A DNA stretch of 64,000 nt from Prorocentrum cordatum. Its lineage: Eukaryota; Sar; Dinophyceae; Prorocentrales; Prorocentraceae. The DNA lies in assembly GCA_963575745.1 (NCBI GenBank), contig CAUYUJ010016885.1, positions 72,001 to 136,000 of the forward strand, read 5' to 3'. Shown one piece after another: positions 1-10,993 of the stretch. Numbering within the stretch: the first letter of the stretch is position 1; each line of letters begins with the position of its first letter. The notes under the pieces were generated by a model. It was not told the origin of the DNA. It saw only the letters and a program-made list of their open reading frames with translations, and did not search any database. Both the position numbers and the translations under genes were made by a program.

Positions 1-105
1 CTAAGCTAAAGCTAAGCTAAAGCTAAGCGAAAGCTAAGCTAAAACTAAGCTAAAGCTAAGCTCAAGCTAAGCTAAAGCTAAGCTGAAGCTAAGCTAAGCT
101 GGGTG
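1..105. repeat. 11-bp tandem repeat
   Basis: About nine units of CTAAGCTAAAG with single-base variants run to the window edge, so the array probably continues outside. It is not the TTTAGGG telomere type. Confidence 0.9.
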
Positions 106-172
106 AACCCAGGGGGCGCAACTGGGGGAACCGCGGGGTGGGGACTGGGGGAACCGCCCGGGGCGGTTTCCA

Positions 173-535
173 TTGCCCGGCCCCTTTCAGCTAGAGAGTA
201 AGAACCCTTCTAGGCAGAGCCTAGGTAGGGAAAAAGCGCCATCCATCAGTGAAGCTGCTGTAAGACGAATGTGCGCGGTGCAAAGGCGAGAGCCATCTGT
301 TGATAACGACCCGCCCCCGATCCGCGAAACTGCTGCAAATGTTGAGAAGAATGTGCGCGGCGATGGGGGCGAGCCATATGTTGGAAACGAACCACCCTCC
401 ACACGTGAACCTCTCGAAAAAACGAAGATCAGGACCATAAACAGTGAGGAATCCCAGGCGATACGCCCGGCCCTACTGACACGCCTGGGGGCGCGACAGA
501 AAGAAGTTACGTATATAAGGAAAAAGGATGGATGA
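173..535 (+). CDS. hypothetical hydrophilic protein fragment with 27-aa repeat
   Basis: Open frame of 120 codons, charged and Pro-rich. A 27-residue unit occurs twice in tandem (REPSVDNDPPPIRE, then GEPYVGNEPPSTRE), with an 81-bp period, so the duplication keeps frame. The first in-frame ATG is at 269; the frame opens upstream with TTG, so this may be an exon. It ends where a GGA tract begins. No family recognised. The opposite strand is also open, so coding status is uncertain. Confidence 0.3.
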   Translation: MPGPFQLESKNPSRQSLGREKAPSISEAAVRRMCAVQRREPSVDNDPPPIRETAANVEKNVRGDGGEPYVGNEPPSTREPLEKTKIRTINSEESQAIRPALLTRLGARQKEVTYIRKKDG

Positions 536-583
536 GGAGGAGGAGGAGGAGGAGGAGGAGGAGGAGGAGGAGGAGGAGGAGGA
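532..583. repeat. GGA microsatellite
   Basis: Nearly pure GGA triplets directly after the preceding open frame. Confidence 0.95.
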
Positions 584-604
584 AGAGGGGAAGCGCAGCC
601 TACG

Positions 605-832
605 GTCGGGAACTTGCGGAGAGCGCGTCGCCACTGCGGCCCCAGCGGCACGCCGTGGACGCTGTGCCCTGCGAGCGGACAGCGTGGCGCTCCGCTCCGC
701 GGGGCGGGAGGCTCGGGAGAGCTCGGGGCGTGGACGCCGGGCGGCCGCGAAAGCGGAGAGCGTGTCGCGCCAAAGCGACTTTGGAACCAGCGGGGCGACA
801 CGCAGTCCAAAGTTCCCGGGGGGTCGGCCGCA
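605..832. repeat. imperfect inverted repeat
   Basis: GTCGGGAACTT near 607 pairs with AAGTTCCCGGGG near 812, and GCGTCGCC pairs with GGCGACACGC. The interior is GC-rich and repetitive. It lies between two GGA tracts, like other hairpins here. Confidence 0.5.
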
Positions 833-898
833 GGGTCGGGGCACAATTGGAGGAGCAGGAGGAAAGGTCGGCGGCGGAGGAGCAGGAAAGGTAAGCGA

Positions 899-1317
899 CG
901 GAGGAGGGGGAGGAGGAGGAGGAGGAGGAGGAGGAGGAGGAGGAGGAGGAGGAGGACGACGAGGAGGAGGAGGAGGAGGAGAGGAGGAGAAAGAGTAAGA
1001 GAAAGGTAGAGGAGGGAAAAAGGGCGGTCGGAAGGGAGGAAGGAAGGAGGGAGGAGGAGGGAGGAGGAGGGAGGAGGAGGAGGGAGGAGGAGGAGGAGGA
1101 GCAGGAGGAGGAGGAGGAGGACGAGGAGGAGGAGGAGGAGGAGAAGGGAGGAAGAGGAAGAGAGAGGTAGAGAGGGGAAAGAGGGCGGGAGGAAGGAAGG
1201 GAGGGACGAGGAGGGAGGAGGGGTCTCGGAGGGAGAAGAAGGAGAAGGAGGAGGAGGAGGAGGAGGAGGAGAAGGGAGGAGGAGGAGGAGGAGGAGGAGG
1301 AGGATGAGGAGGAGGAG
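899..1317. repeat. GGA-rich purine tract
   Basis: About 420 bp of GGA with GGGA and AAGG interruptions on the plus strand. It ends exactly at a relict spliced leader. Open frames on both strands here are low-complexity artefacts. Confidence 0.95.
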
Positions 1318-1339
1318 TCCGTAGCCATGTTGGCTCAAG
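1318..1339 (+). other. relict dinoflagellate spliced leader
   Basis: TCCGTAGCCATGTTGGCTCA followed by AG matches the 22-nt dinoflagellate leader at all but one position (T to G inside CCATTTTGG). A genomic leader next to coding-like sequence indicates a reverse-transcribed, reintegrated mRNA. The mutation creates an ATG at 1327. Confidence 0.85.
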
Positions 1340-1888
1340 CCGCTGCCTCTCGGGGGGGACCCTCCCCGCCCAGCGCCGCCAGGACGGGGCGGGGGGACCC
1401 CACTGGAGGGCGGACGGCCACGCGGGGCACCCAGCCGTCTCGCGCCATCGCGGCCGCGGAGCCCGCTCAGTCGAGCCAGGACACCAGCATGGGGGCCGCC
1501 CGAAAGCGCGGCGGCCCAACCCCAGACATCATCGCGTCATGGAAAAACAAAAAAAACATCGGGACGGGAAATTTGTGGCTGGTTGCGGCCCCGGGGGCCC
1601 CCGCCGGGCCTCGGGCCCGTCAGAGGACGACTCGGGGCGAAAAAAGCCCGTCCTGGGGAAAGGGTCGGGATTTCCAGGGACGCCGTCCTGAAAAAAATCA
1701 CGACGTCGGAGGTCTGAGTGGGTGGCTGTCAAGGAAGCATGGGGCCCGACGATCTCCGCACCCGCGAGATCGCCACGCTGGGGCCTTCGGCATCCCAGCG
1801 AGAGGCCTGCCGCAGGCGCCTCCTCGCAAACAACGCAGCGTTGCACCACCCGCCCAAGGCCAGTGCCAACGAGGATCGAGGACCCTGA
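1327..1888 (+). pseudogene. recycled-cDNA gene remnant downstream of relict leader
   Basis: From the leader-derived ATG a frame of about 75 codons contains ARKRGGPTPDIIASWKNK. It is then interrupted by an R9 repeat (1552-1722). Another coding-like stretch with DDLRTREIATLGPSASQ runs from about 1742 to a TGA at 1886-1888. Further short pieces to about 2027 (LKPALGKEAAEFVPAAVD, then IQLMDDRIAIARKE) lie in two other frames. This is either a decayed retrogene or an unresolved multi-exon gene; no family recognised. Confidence 0.35.
1552..1722 (+). repeat. dispersed repeat R9, copy 1
   Basis: Ends with ATCACGACGTCGGAGGTCTG. The reverse complement of this block, including the GGGGAAAGGG and GGGCCTCGGG segments, matches repeats at 12101-12330 and 17919-18410. 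Confidence 0.6.
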
Positions 1889-2027
1889 TCAAGAACAAGG
1901 GCTCAAGCCAGCACTTGGCAAAGAAGCTGCCGAGTTTGTGCCTGCTGCCGTCGACAGCACCACCGCCCGCCACCGACGCCATCCAGCTGATGGACGACAG
2001 GATTGCCATAGCGAGGAAGGAGATTGG

Positions 2028-2400
2028 AAGAAGAAACAACTGCATAAACAGAAACTTTTGGCGCTCCGCACGGATTTCTCGGATCCGCGCTGGACCCCCC
2101 TCCCTGGCGCGCGGAGCGCGCCAAGGGCGGCGCCTGAGCGCCGCTGGGGGGGCCCAGCGCGGATCCATGAAATCCGAGCGGAGCACCAACAGTTTTATAT
2201 ATATATATATACATATATAGATATGACGCTTATGCTTATTATTGTCAGAATTAGTAGTAGCATCCTTGGCTGTATTATTATAACTATAATTCTTACTCGT
2301 CTTATAATTACCCGTAGTATTCGTATTAGTATTATGCTTAGAAGTATCCGTCTATTATTCGTAGTACTATTATTAATATTTCTATTATGTTTCTTCTTCT
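2028..2400. repeat. R1 hairpin element, copy 1
   Basis: The left terminus GAAGAAGAAACAACTGCATA leads into ACTTTTGGCGCTCCGC and GGATCCGCGCTGGACC. A complementary arm follows near 2155-2196. About 190 bp of AT-rich TNA triplets (2195-2385) separate this arm from the outer right terminus ATGTTTCTTCTTC. No gene inside. Confidence 0.75.
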
Positions 2401-2451
2401 TGTTTGAGAGAGAGAGATGGTGAAGGGCTTCTCCGCCACTGGCCGCGTCCT

Positions 2452-5400
2452 TCAGGCCAGTGCCGCTCCACACACGTCGCTCTTGTGTTGGTGGACACCA
2501 GAGATCCCAGATGCGCCTTCGACCTGACGGGCCGCACCTCCTGCGCGGCTTACCCGAAGGACCACCTCGCCCACGAGACCGCGGAGGCCGCCGTCCGCGG
2601 AGGCGCTGACCGCCCGGCGCAACATGACTACCTACCAGACCTTCCCAACCCAACCCGAAGGCCCGAATTTCGGAGGAGGAGGAGGAGGAGGTTGGGGGGG
2701 GGTACGGATTCCATACGTGTTTTTCAGTGTTCCCAGAGCCCCCCCCCCCACTGGGAATGGAGGACAAATTGGGGCCTTCGGGTTGGCTTGGTGGGTGGCT
2801 TGGCGGGTGGCGACACCAGGACCGACAGCGAGACGGCGAACCGACCAGGACAGCACAGGCCACATCGGCGCAGCAGCCCCCCATGTCCGCCAAGTCGCCC
2901 TGTGCAGAGGGGGGCGGGGGGGCGGGGGGGCGCCCCGCAACCTGAGGCTGGCCTCGCCAGCCAGTCCTCCCCTCGCGGGGGCTGTCGGCAGTGGCCTGCT
3001 TCCAGCGGGCCAGGGCGAGCGCACCGCCCACGCGACAACGTCGACGACGCAGCAACCCCTGACGACTGCCAAGCCGTCCTGTGCACAGGGGCGGGGCGCA
3101 GGCCTGGCGGTGCACAGCGCGCGTGCCACATATACAGCGCGGCAGCGCCCGGCAGCTGGACAATCGCCCTGCGCAAGGACGCGGGGGGCGCCGGTCCGCT
3201 TGTCTGGGGCCACCCACGCCGCCCCAGGCGGGCAGGAAGACAAGGGCTCTATCCAGGAGCGGACTTGAGAAGAAGAAGCATATGCATCAACAAAAACTGT
3301 TGACGCTCCGCGCCGATTTCTTGGATCCGCGCTGGACCCCTCCCTGGCGCGCGGAGTGCGCCAGGGGCGGCGCCTGAGACGCCGGGGGCGGCGCCTGAGG
3401 CGCCGCTGGAGGAGCCAGCGCGGATGCAAGAGGTCCGCGCGGAGCACCAAAGTCTGTATGCATGACGCTTCTAAATAACATTATAAGTAGCATCATCATT
3501 GCTATTATTAGTAGTAAGATTATCATGATTCCTATCATTATTAGTATCCTCCTTATTAGTATATATATATAGTATTGTTGGTGTTGTTATTATTATAATT
3601 GACATTATTGTTGCTATTCTGATTTTAATATGTTTATACCGTTTCCTCCCTCGAGACTGTTCACAGGCACGCTCGCAAGCGCGCGTCCAAGGAGGCGAGG
3701 CAGCTGCTCGTCCGTGCAGGGCCGACGCCGGCCGACGCGCAGACGCTCTCGCTGGCCCTCCCTGGGCGGCCCGTGGACGTCCTCCAGGCAGCCCACTTGG
3801 GAGTCCCAGGCGAACGAGACGAGGCACTGGGGGAGGTGCAAGTGTCTACGAAGAAGAGCCATCAGCATAAACTTTCTGGCGCTCCTGGATCCTGGATCCG
3901 CGCCTTGGACCCCAAATCCGCGCGGAGCGCCAAAAGTGTATGTTTATATGGTTTTTCCTTCTTCTAAATGGCAGAAGCACCCTCTGCGCCAAACGCTGGC
4001 TACAACTAGGGGTTCTCGCGATGATCGGCAAGGCCACATTCTGCAGGGCGATCAAACCCTCAGCTGCGAGCGCGGCTGGCAACTGTGTTCCACATGCCAT
4101 GTCCAGCAGCGCATCTCGAGCGCCGTGCTCGAACGCTTTGCACTGCGCCACCTGACACGGCCACTCGCGATCTTGTCACAGGTGGTGAGCCGCTACGTCT
4201 GTAAACAACGGTCAAAAGCTTGGGATAATGCGTGCCGCGGGTGGTGAGCAGCCGGTTGCGTAAACAGCGGCCTGAGGCTTCGGATAGTGAACGCGCGCAG
4301 GTGGTGAGCCGCTACTTGCATAAACAACGGCCGGAGGCCTGGGCCAGTGAGAGCAGCAGTTCTTCTCACCAGCCACCCAGCCACGCCAGGGGGCCTCTCC
4401 AGATCACTCGATTTGTCCACCTCGTCTGCCTCACTAGACATGTCCTCCCTCCTCTGCCTCACCTCTGCCCCGAACCGCCAGGCCACCCCTGCCGACAGAG
4501 CAAGGGCCCGGCGCAGCAGACCCGCTCTCGCCCGAAGAGGGGGCGCGAGGTCAGCCCTCTTTGCTGCGGGGCCCGCCGCGCCCGCGCGTGCACGTGAAGG
4601 CACTCGCGTCTCGCCAGCTTGCGCTGGAGCCGAAGCGTCTAGAAGAAACAGCGGCATAAGCATACACATTTGGCGCTCCGCGCGGATTTCTTGGATTTGC
4701 GCTGGGCCCCCCTCCCTGGCGAGCGGAGCGCGCCAGGGGCGGCGCCAGGGGCGGCACCAGAGGCGCCGCCGAAGGGGCCCCAGCGCGGATCCGAGAAATC
4801 CGCGCTGAGCGACGAAAGTTTATATGTTTATGGCGTTGTGTTCGTCTTCGAGTGAATGCACCCGCGTCGCGCCAGCTTGCGCTGGAGCCGAAGCGTCGCA
4901 GCAGGAGCAGCTGTCTCAAGACGCGCCACCGGCGACACAGGCCGAGACCTCGTGCGGCGCACCCTGGCGGGCCAGGCTGTGCCGCGTCCCCGGGGCCCCG
5001 CCGCGCGTGCCACGGAGCGGGTTGGCGGCGCGGTCCAGTGCTGCGCTTCACTCGATGATGAGGGGGGGCAGGTCGCCAACGGCGGGGGGTGCGGTGGACG
5101 TTCCCCCGGGGCCGTAGGCGACCCGAGGAGGGGAGGGCGAGGAGGAGGAGGAGGAGGAGGAGGAGGAGGAGGAGGAGGAGGAGGGGGAGGAAGGGGGAAG
5201 AGGAGGAGGAGGAGGAGGAGGAGGAGGAGGAGAAGGAGGGGGAGGAGGGGGAGGAGGAGGAGGAGGAGGAGGAGGAGGAGGAGGAGGAGGAGGAGGAGGA
5301 GGAGGAGGAGGATAATCTGACATTCACATCCACCACTGCAGAGCGAATCACAAAGCAGTCAACGGGGGGCCAGGGCTGGACCTCACCAGCCCTGTATCCC

Positions 5401-6478
5401 CCGGCCGCGAGGAGGACCACGTGGAACGCCGACGGCACCACGAGGCAGAGCATCTCCCCGACCGCTACGGCAGGGCTCACAAGGGGGAAGAGCCGCCACG
5501 GCACGCCTGCGAGATGCTCCCGAGCACCATCCGCGCCCGCTCCCGCACGTCCGGCATCTCCGCGCCGACGCGGAGCAGCCGACGAGGTCCGGCGCCAGCC
5601 AGCACGAGATCCGCCCGCTGGCGCACGTGGAGGAGGAGGAGGAGGAGGAGGAGGAGGAGGAGGAGAAAAGGGAGGAGGAGGAGGAGGAGGAGGAGGAAGA
5701 TAGGAGGAGGAGGAGGAGGAGGAGGAGGAGGAGGAGGCGGATGAGGAGCCGCCGAGCCCGAGCGGCGAGGCGAGGCGCCGCCGCCGCCGAGGCCGCGGGG
5801 AGAGCAGCGGGCACCGCCGAGGCCGACGCCGCCGCGAGCCTCAGAGCTCCCGCCGCCGCCCCACGGGCACGCACTGCGCCCCGCCTCGGCGAGCCGACGG
5901 GGACTCGGCGCCACTGGGCGGGTGCGCCCAGGGGCGTCGTCCAGCTCGTCGTCGCCCTCGGCGCCCGAGGCCGCAGCGCCCTCGGGTGCTGCCGGAGTGC
6001 CCCTGGCCCAAGGTGCCCCCAGGATCTCCGAGGCGGCCCCCACGGGCTCCAGAGCACCCCGCACGAGGCCCAGAGGGCCTCAGGGGCTCCAGGATGGAGC
6101 GAGAAAGCTGGGGGCACCCTGGGCCAAGGGCACTTCTAGCAACCCCCGAGACTCCCCCGCCACCAGCGTCGCCACCGCCACGAGCCGCCTTGCGCGCCTC
6201 CGCCTTCCATGGGCTGCGGCGCCGCCGCCGCCGCTCCGCCAGGGCCGCCGCTGCAGCCTCGGAGCGCAGGGGGGGCGAGAGCCTTCGGCCGCAGCAGCTC
6301 CGTCCGCAGTAGGCTGCGCTGGCCGATCGGCGATCGCCCGCAGCGATGCCGATAAGACCGAGCGCGCCACAGCAGCGACAGTACGTCGCTGCGCTCCAGC
6401 GAGGACTGAGCCGCGGACAGCCGCCTCCACCAAGGAGGCTGCATCGGGCGCAATCGAAGCTCCTCTGGGCCGCGCCAT
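2452..6478 (-). CDS. tentative multi-exon gene of unknown function
   Basis: Minus-strand coding-like segments follow a double relict leader (6555-6519). The first ATG (6478) begins MARPRGASIAPDAASL and stays open to about 6137. Later segments lie near 5994-5752, 5633-5500, 5490-5318, 5110-4870, 4640-4365 (with EVRQRREDMSSEADEVDK), 4155-3968 (with LPAALAAEGLIALQNVALP, loosely armadillo-like), 3850-3655, 3270-2815 and 2640-2452, ending in TGA at 2452. Gaps between them are mostly GGA tracts or hairpin repeats, as in the transporter's introns. Frames are not joined rigorously, and plus-strand readings compete at several exons. Family unknown. Confidence 0.3.
2640..2812. repeat. hairpin repeat with internal GGA tract
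   Basis: CCAACCCGAAGGCCCGAATT (from 2649) is the reverse complement of the right arm AATTGGGGCCTTCGGGTTGG near 2767-2786. The loop holds GGA triplets and a C-run. Same design as R4. Confidence 0.8.
2868..3182. repeat. degenerate direct repeats, about 45 bp
   Basis: Three related blocks near 2868, 3049 and 3139 share GCAGCA...CCCTGTGCA...GGGG patterns. All frames are rather open, so coding status is unclear. Confidence 0.35.
3271..3645. repeat. R1 hairpin element, copy 2
   Basis: Left terminus GAGAAGAAGAAGCATATGCA, then GACGCTCCGCGCCGATTTCT and GGATCCGCGCTGG. The complementary arm ends near 3466. About 160 bp of AT-rich TNA triplets precede the outer terminus ATGTTTATACCGTTTCCTC. Confidence 0.75.
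3851..3966. repeat. R1 hairpin element, copy 3 (short)
   Basis: GAAGAAGAGCCATCAGCATA and TGGCGCTCC pair with GGAGCGCCAAAAGTG and ATGGTTTTTCCTTCTTC. About 115 bp, lacking the central CCCTGGCGCGCGGAG hairpin. Confidence 0.75.
4179..4356 (+). repeat. 59-bp tandem repeat, three units
   Basis: Units start near 4179, 4238 and 4298 with (C)AGGTGGTGAGC, followed by TAAACA(A/G)CGG and a GGCNTGGGATAGTGA-like end. Confidence 0.8.
4606..4639 (+). repeat. 34-bp direct repeat flanking R1 copy 4, left
   Basis: Matches 4864-4897 with one mismatch; contains CGCCAGCTTGCGCTGGAGCC. In the minus-strand reading both copies encode DASAPAQAG. Confidence 0.85.
4640..4863. repeat. R1 hairpin element, copy 4
   Basis: AAACAGCGGCATAAGCATAC then TTTGGCGCTCCGCGCGGATT pairs with AATCCGCGCTGAGCGACGAA and TTTATATGTTTATGGCG. 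The centre is CCCTGGCGAGCGGAGCGCGC plus a (GGCGCC)-rich loop. Bounded by the 34-bp direct repeat. Confidence 0.85.
4864..4897 (+). repeat. 34-bp direct repeat flanking R1 copy 4, right
   Basis: Second copy of 4606-4639; probably a duplication made when R1 inserted. Confidence 0.85.
5126..5313. repeat. GGA microsatellite
   Basis: GGA triplets with a few GGGGGA breaks; may be intronic in the minus-strand gene. Confidence 0.95.
5627..5742. repeat. GGA microsatellite
   Basis: GGA tract between two minus-strand coding-like segments. Confidence 0.95.
5995..6136. repeat. hairpin repeat, possible intron
   Basis: AGTGCCCCTGGCCCAAGGTG near the left end is complementary to CACCCTGGGCCAAGGGCACT near the right end. 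It separates two minus-strand coding-like segments of the 6478-2452 model. Confidence 0.65.
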
Positions 6479-6518
6479 CGCACCCGCGGAGGAGAAGGAA
6501 AGCGAGTCCGAGCGACCG

Positions 6519-6555
6519 CTTGAGCCAAAATGGCCTGATCCAAAATGGCTACGAC
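6519..6555 (-). other. double relict spliced leader
   Basis: On the minus strand GTCGTAGCCATTTTGGATCA-GG (6555-6534) is a leader copy with about three changes. It is followed at once by CCATTTTGGCTCAAG (6533-6519), a perfect 15-nt 3' part of the leader. This tandem form is expected when a recycled gene is trans-spliced again at the AG within an older leader. Confidence 0.85.
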
Positions 6556-6599
6556 AGGAGGAGGAGGAGTAGCAGGAGGAGCCCGACGCTGCCCCAGCC

Positions 6600-6770
6600 G
6601 CCTGGACAGTGCCCGCGGCCTCCGCGGCGCGGGGGCTGCCCGCGCCGCCAGGGTCGGCGAACGCAGGCACGGCCCGCAGGACATAGTCCACGCGGGTGGC
6701 CCCGGGGAGCCGCCCGAAGGGCGGCCAGGACAGGGAGAGCCGCGTCGCGCTGACCTCGTGGGCGAGTCGT
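6600..6770 (-). CDS. possible fibronectin III-like exon fragment
   Basis: The minus frame contains HEVSATRLSLSWPPFG and ATRVDYVLRAVPAF, resembling the SATSLTVSW and Y-V-L-R pattern of fibronectin type III domains. It lies between the CAT array and the double leader. It could be the 3' part of an upstream gene in a head-to-tail arrangement. Ends undefined; assignment from motif appearance only. Confidence 0.3.
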
Positions 6771-6873
6771 CCTCATCCTCATCATCTTCATCCTCCTCCT
6801 CCTCCCCCTCCTTCTCTTCCTCCTCCTCCTCCTCCTCATCATCATCATTATCATCAGCAGCAGCAGCATCAGC

Positions 6874-6905
<32 letters not shown>

Positions 6906-7438
6906 CACCATCATCATCCTCATCATCAACAACATCAGCAGCACAATCATCAGCATCACCACCAACACCACCACCACCACCACTGCCATCATCATCATCA
7001 TAATCATCATCATCAGCAGCAGCATCATCACCATAAGCATCATGATCACGACCATCACCATCACCGTCATCATCATCGTCATCATCATCATCATCATCAT
7101 CATCACCATCATCATCACCATCACCATCACCATCACCAGCACCAGAACCATCACCATCATCAGTAACAACCTTATCGTCGTCGTCGTCGACCTCGTCGTC
7201 GTCGTCGTCCACCGCATCATCACCATCATCAGCAGCATCATCATCAGCACCACCACCAGCATCGACGTCATCATCGTCGTCATCAGCATCGTCATCAACG
7301 GCGTCGTCCGCATCAGCAGCAGCATCATCATTATCAGCATCATCATCACCACCACCACCACCACTACCATCATCATCAGCATCATCATCGTCGTCATCAT
7401 CACCAGCACCGCGGTCGTCAGCACGTCGTCGTCGTCCG

Positions 7439-7484
<46 letters not shown>

Positions 7485-7919
7485 AGCATCATCATCATCA
7501 TCATCATCATCATTGGCATCATCAGCATCATCAGCATCATCATAATCATCACCATCATCATCACACTCAGAATCAGCATCATCATCGTCGACATCATCAT
7601 CACCAGCATCATCAGAAGCGTCATCATCATCATCACCAGCACCACCACCATCATCATCATCATCAGCACCATCATTATCGTCACCAGTGTCATCATCGTC
7701 GTCGACGTCATCAACCTCGTCGACGCCGTCGTCGTCGTCCACCGCATCAACACCATCGTCATCATCATCATCATCAGCAGCATCATCAGCATCAGCATCA
7801 GGATCTTCAGCATCATCATCATTATCATCGCAAGCATCGTCGTCGTCGTCATCATCCGCATCATCATCATCATCATCATCATCATCAGCATCATCATCAG
7901 CATCATCATCATCAACATC

Positions 7920-7950
<31 letters not shown>

Positions 7951-8578
7951 GCATCAGCATCATCATCATCGTCATCATCAGCATAATCAGCCTGTTCATC
8001 GCCGTCATCATCATCAAAAGCATCATCATCAGCATCATCGTCATCGTCATCTTCATCGTCACCATCCTTCTCACTATCCGCATCATCATCAGCATCGTCA
8101 CCGTCGGCGTCATCATCATCAGCATCAGCAGCATTAGCATCAGCATCATCATCACCATCATCATCATCGCCATCATCACCATCATCAGTATCAGCATCAT
8201 CATCACAATCATCGTCGTCGTCATCGTCATCGCCACCGCCATCATCAGCAACAGCATCCGCATTACGCAAGACGTCGTCATCATCAGCAGAATCATCAAC
8301 ATCATCAGCATCAGCATCAGCATCACCAGTGTCATCATCATCAGCAGCATCATCGCCATCATCACACATCATCATCAGCATCATTATCATCGTTAGCATC
8401 AACGGCATCGTCGTCGTCACCATCACCAGCATCATCAGCACCGTCATCAGCATCGTCAACAGCATGATCACCATCATAAACATCAACATCAACATCAACA
8501 TCAGCAGCAACATCAACATCAGCATCAACATCATCATCAGCATTGTCGGCGTCATCGACATCGTCGTCGTCGTCCGCG

Positions 8579-8621
<43 letters not shown>

Positions 8622-9733
8622 GATCATCCTCATCAACATACCCATCATCATCAGCATCACCATCCTCATCATCGGCAGCGTTACCATCGTCGTCGACACC
8701 GTCATCAGCATCAGCATCATCATCATCACACCATCATCCTCATCATCATCATCACCAGCATCATCATCATCATCATGGCCACCGTCGTTGCCCGAATCAA
8801 CACCAGCATTGTCAGAACCAAATTGAACATGAGCATGATCATACTCAATTTCAACACCATCATCAGCATCATCATCATCTTCAAAGTCGCCATGATAATC
8901 GTCGTCATCATTATGAGCATCATGCTCATCACCATCACAATCCACCATCAGCGTCTTCATCATCACGAACACCGTCGTCGTCACCATCATCCCTGTCGTC
9001 GTCCGCGTCATCAACATAATCATCATCGTCGTCGTCACTGTCGTCGTCCTCACCATCATCATCATAATCATCGTCATCATCATCATCATATCATCAGCAG
9101 CAGTATCACCATCACCATCAACATCATCATCATCATCATCGTCGTCGTCATGGGTATGTTCGACGCAGTTGACGTCATCGTCATCAGCAACAGCATCATC
9201 ATCATCTTCATCATCATCAGCATCGTCATCATCACCATCCTCAACCTCAATATCATCATTATCATCATCATTATCACAAGCATCGTCGTCATTATCATCA
9301 TCATCGTCACCAGCATCAGCATCAGGATCATGACTGTCGGCTCCCTCGTCGTCGTTGTCGTCGTCGGCATCGTCGTCGACCACAACAACATCATCATCAT
9401 CATCACCATCATCATTATCAACAACAACATCATCATCGACATCATCATCGTTCCCATCATCATCATCATGATCGTCGTCATCGCCAGTGTCTTCTTCATC
9501 ATCATCATCATCAGCAGCAGCATCATCAACATCATCGTCGTCGGCACCATCATCGTCGCCCTGGCCACCGCCACCGCCGTCGCCTACGTCGGCATTGTCA
9601 TCATCATCATCGGAATCATCAGCATCAGCATCGTCGTTGTCGTCGTCCTTGTCGTCGTCGTCCAAAACATCATCAGCACCAGCAGCATCATCAGCATCAT
9701 CTCCATCACCACTGTCGGCATCATGATCATCAA

Positions 9734-9791
<58 letters not shown>

Positions 9792-9967
9792 GTCGCCGTC
9801 ATCATCATCCTCATCGCCTATGTCGTCCACATCACCATCCTCATTATCATCGTCATCGTCGTCATCATCATCAGCATAAACGTCTTCGGCATCACCATCA
9901 TCGCCATCGTCGTCGTCGTAGCCGGCCTCGTTGTTGTCGTCCACCTCGTCATCATGATCATGAGTAC

Positions 9968-9999
<32 letters not shown>

Positions 10000-10225
10000 A
10001 CATCATCATCATCATCATCACCATCATCATCATCCTCATCATTGTCATCATCTTCGTCATCAGCAGCATCGTCATCATCGTCGTAGTCAAGATCATGAGC
10101 ATCGTCGTCGTCGGACATATCAGCATCGTCATGGTCATTGCCATCGTCGACAGCATCATCACCACCATCATCATCCTCGTAGCCATCTTCATCATCAACG
10201 TCGGCATCATCATCATCATCATCGA

Positions 10226-10293
<68 letters not shown>

Positions 10294-10469
10294 TATCATC
10301 AGCATCATCATCATCCCTGCCAACGATGCCGCCGTCGCCGTCATCGTAAGCGTCGTCGGCGTCCGCACCATCGGCATCAGAATCATCAGCATCAGCAGCA
10401 TTATTATCAGCATCATCACCAACATCATAATTATCGTCGTCGTCTATCGGCGGCGTCCTCATCATCCTT

Positions 10470-10500
<31 letters not shown>

Positions 10501-10673
10501 CCATCATCATCATCAGCATCATCATGATCATCATCATCATCATCATCATCATCACCATCATCACCATCATCATCATCATCATCATCATCATCATGATCAT
10601 CATCCTCATCATCATCATCATCATCGTCACCATCACCATCACCATCATAATCATAGTCATCAGCATCATCATG

Positions 10674-10722
<49 letters not shown>

Positions 10723-10778
10723 CCATCATCATCATCATCGTCATCGTCGTCGTCCGCAGCAGCATCATCATCATCATC

Positions 10779-10810
<32 letters not shown>

Positions 10811-10961
10811 CATCATCAGCATCAGCAGTATCATCATCACCATCATCAGCATCATCATCCTCACCATCACCATCATCATCATCATCATCAGCATCAACAT
10901 CATCATCACCATCCTCAACGGCAATATCATCAGCATCATCATCCTCATCATCATCATCAGG

Positions 10962-10993
<32 letters not shown>

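Noticed and set aside
1-105. Telomere
   Set aside because: The unit is CTAAGCTAAAG, not TTTAGGG or its complement.
6549-10118. 1189-codon minus frame rich in Asp, and similar frames to 12037
   Set aside because: It is the direct reading of CAT/TCA triplets. Asp, His, Ser and Ile versions occur in all frames; no non-repetitive domain.
10170-10195. CTCGTAGCCATC as another relict leader
   Set aside because: Only about eight bases match and it lies in the CAT array; chance is sufficient.
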